Made by a program: the position numbers and the translations under genes. A stretch of DNA of 64,000 nt, from positions 538,737 through 602,736 of the forward strand of contig NZ_AUEK01000007.1 in NCBI RefSeq assembly GCF_000425945.1, read 5' to 3'. Source of the stretch: Candidatus Solirubrobacter pratensis (GTDB lineage: Bacteria; Actinomycetota; Thermoleophilia; Solirubrobacterales; Solirubrobacteraceae). Below the pieces are notes generated by a model. That model made no database searches. It was not told where the DNA came from and saw nothing but the letters and a program-made list of their open reading frames with translations. Shown piece after piece: positions 63,906 through 64,000 of this stretch. Positions within the stretch are counted from its first letter, which is position 1. Each line of letters opens with the position of its first letter.

Positions 63906-64000
63906 TTGCGAATCTCGCCCTGCGGGCTCGTTTCGCAGGGAGAGATCGCCCAGGGGGCGATTCTCCCGCGCAGCTGGCGCCCGTTGCGAATCTCGCCCTG
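63906..64000. repeat. short repeats and hairpin at the window end
   Basis: TTGCGAATCTCGCCCTG occurs at 63906-63922 and again at 63984-64000 (78-base period). Between them, GGGAGAGATCGCCC and GGGCGATTCTCCC form a large imperfect stem, and GGGCGATT resembles the repeat itself. No gene is visible in 63874-64000. It may be the start of a larger repeat array cut by the window edge. Confidence 0.6.

Overview
The window is uniformly GC-rich chromosomal DNA, packed with short-spaced and overlapping genes, mostly on the minus strand. The gene content and order point to an Actinomycetota chromosome. The evidence includes an actinobacterial integration host factor (mihF) beside gmk-rpoZ-coaBC, the pyrR-pyrB-pyrC-carA-carB operon, the rimP-nusA-ylxR-infB-DUF503-rbfA-nrnA-truB-ribF translation block, rpsO and pnp near each other, and ruvCAB-secDF-recJ-relA. 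The style (very high GC, Ala/Arg-rich extensions, many ATGA/GTGA overlaps) suggests a deep-branching class such as Thermoleophilia/Solirubrobacterales; that placement is an inference. I see no prophage, insertion sequence, integron or CRISPR array.

Layout. 1-3.7 kb: the first bases of dapB, an M16 peptidase and pnp (minus). 3.7-6.6 kb: a saccharopine-dehydrogenase-like oxidoreductase and an orphan peptide-type binding lipoprotein (plus). 6.7-9.2 kb: rpsO, a peroxiredoxin, a DsbA-like thiol protein, an ECF sigma factor and its zinc anti-sigma factor (minus), with a broken GGDEF tail just before rpsO. 9.3-11.1 kb: a BenE-type transporter with its XRE-cupin regulator. 11.1-18.9 kb: the translation/transcription-factor operon, preceded by an intrinsic terminator that may act as an attenuator, and containing a ylxR gene without a standard start codon. 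19-23.7 kb: a MoxR-DUF58-transglutaminase-TPR cluster. 23.7-26.1 kb: coaBC, rpoZ, gmk and mihF. 26.4-33.4 kb: the pyrimidine operon, with a recognisable PyrR-binding RNA loop in the pyrR leader. 33.4-34.15 kb: a non-coding, repeat-rich stretch. 34.2-39.5 kb: an EamA transporter, RNase Z, an ArsR-MFS pair with a repeat operator, a phosphodiesterase, a glycosyltransferase and tRNA-Arg(CCG). 39.6-44.9 kb: a PH-domain membrane protein, an M55 aminopeptidase and a large secreted M14 carboxypeptidase with a collagen-like segment.

45-47.3 kb holds small zinc-ribbon proteins, two related short proteins, a stand-alone cobalamin-binding protein with the Wx9EH motif of CarH-type B12 photoreceptors, and a GNAT acetyltransferase. 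47.3-49.9 kb is the most interesting operon: a SAM-I riboswitch precedes a threonine-synthase-like PLP enzyme, a MoaD/ThiS-like sulfur carrier and MetF. This arrangement suggests protein-thiocarboxylate-dependent homocysteine/methionine synthesis. 50-52 kb: CorA and a diacylglycerol-kinase-like enzyme. 52-64 kb: RelA/SpoT, RecJ, a fused SecDF, a zinc-ribbon/PAS protein, RuvB, RuvA and RuvC, ending in a short repeat region.

A recurring oddity is that several genes (relA, ylxR, the EamA transporter, the M16 peptidase) have family-typical N-termini encoded in frame but no ATG, GTG or TTG where one is expected. Start coordinates for these genes are therefore uncertain.
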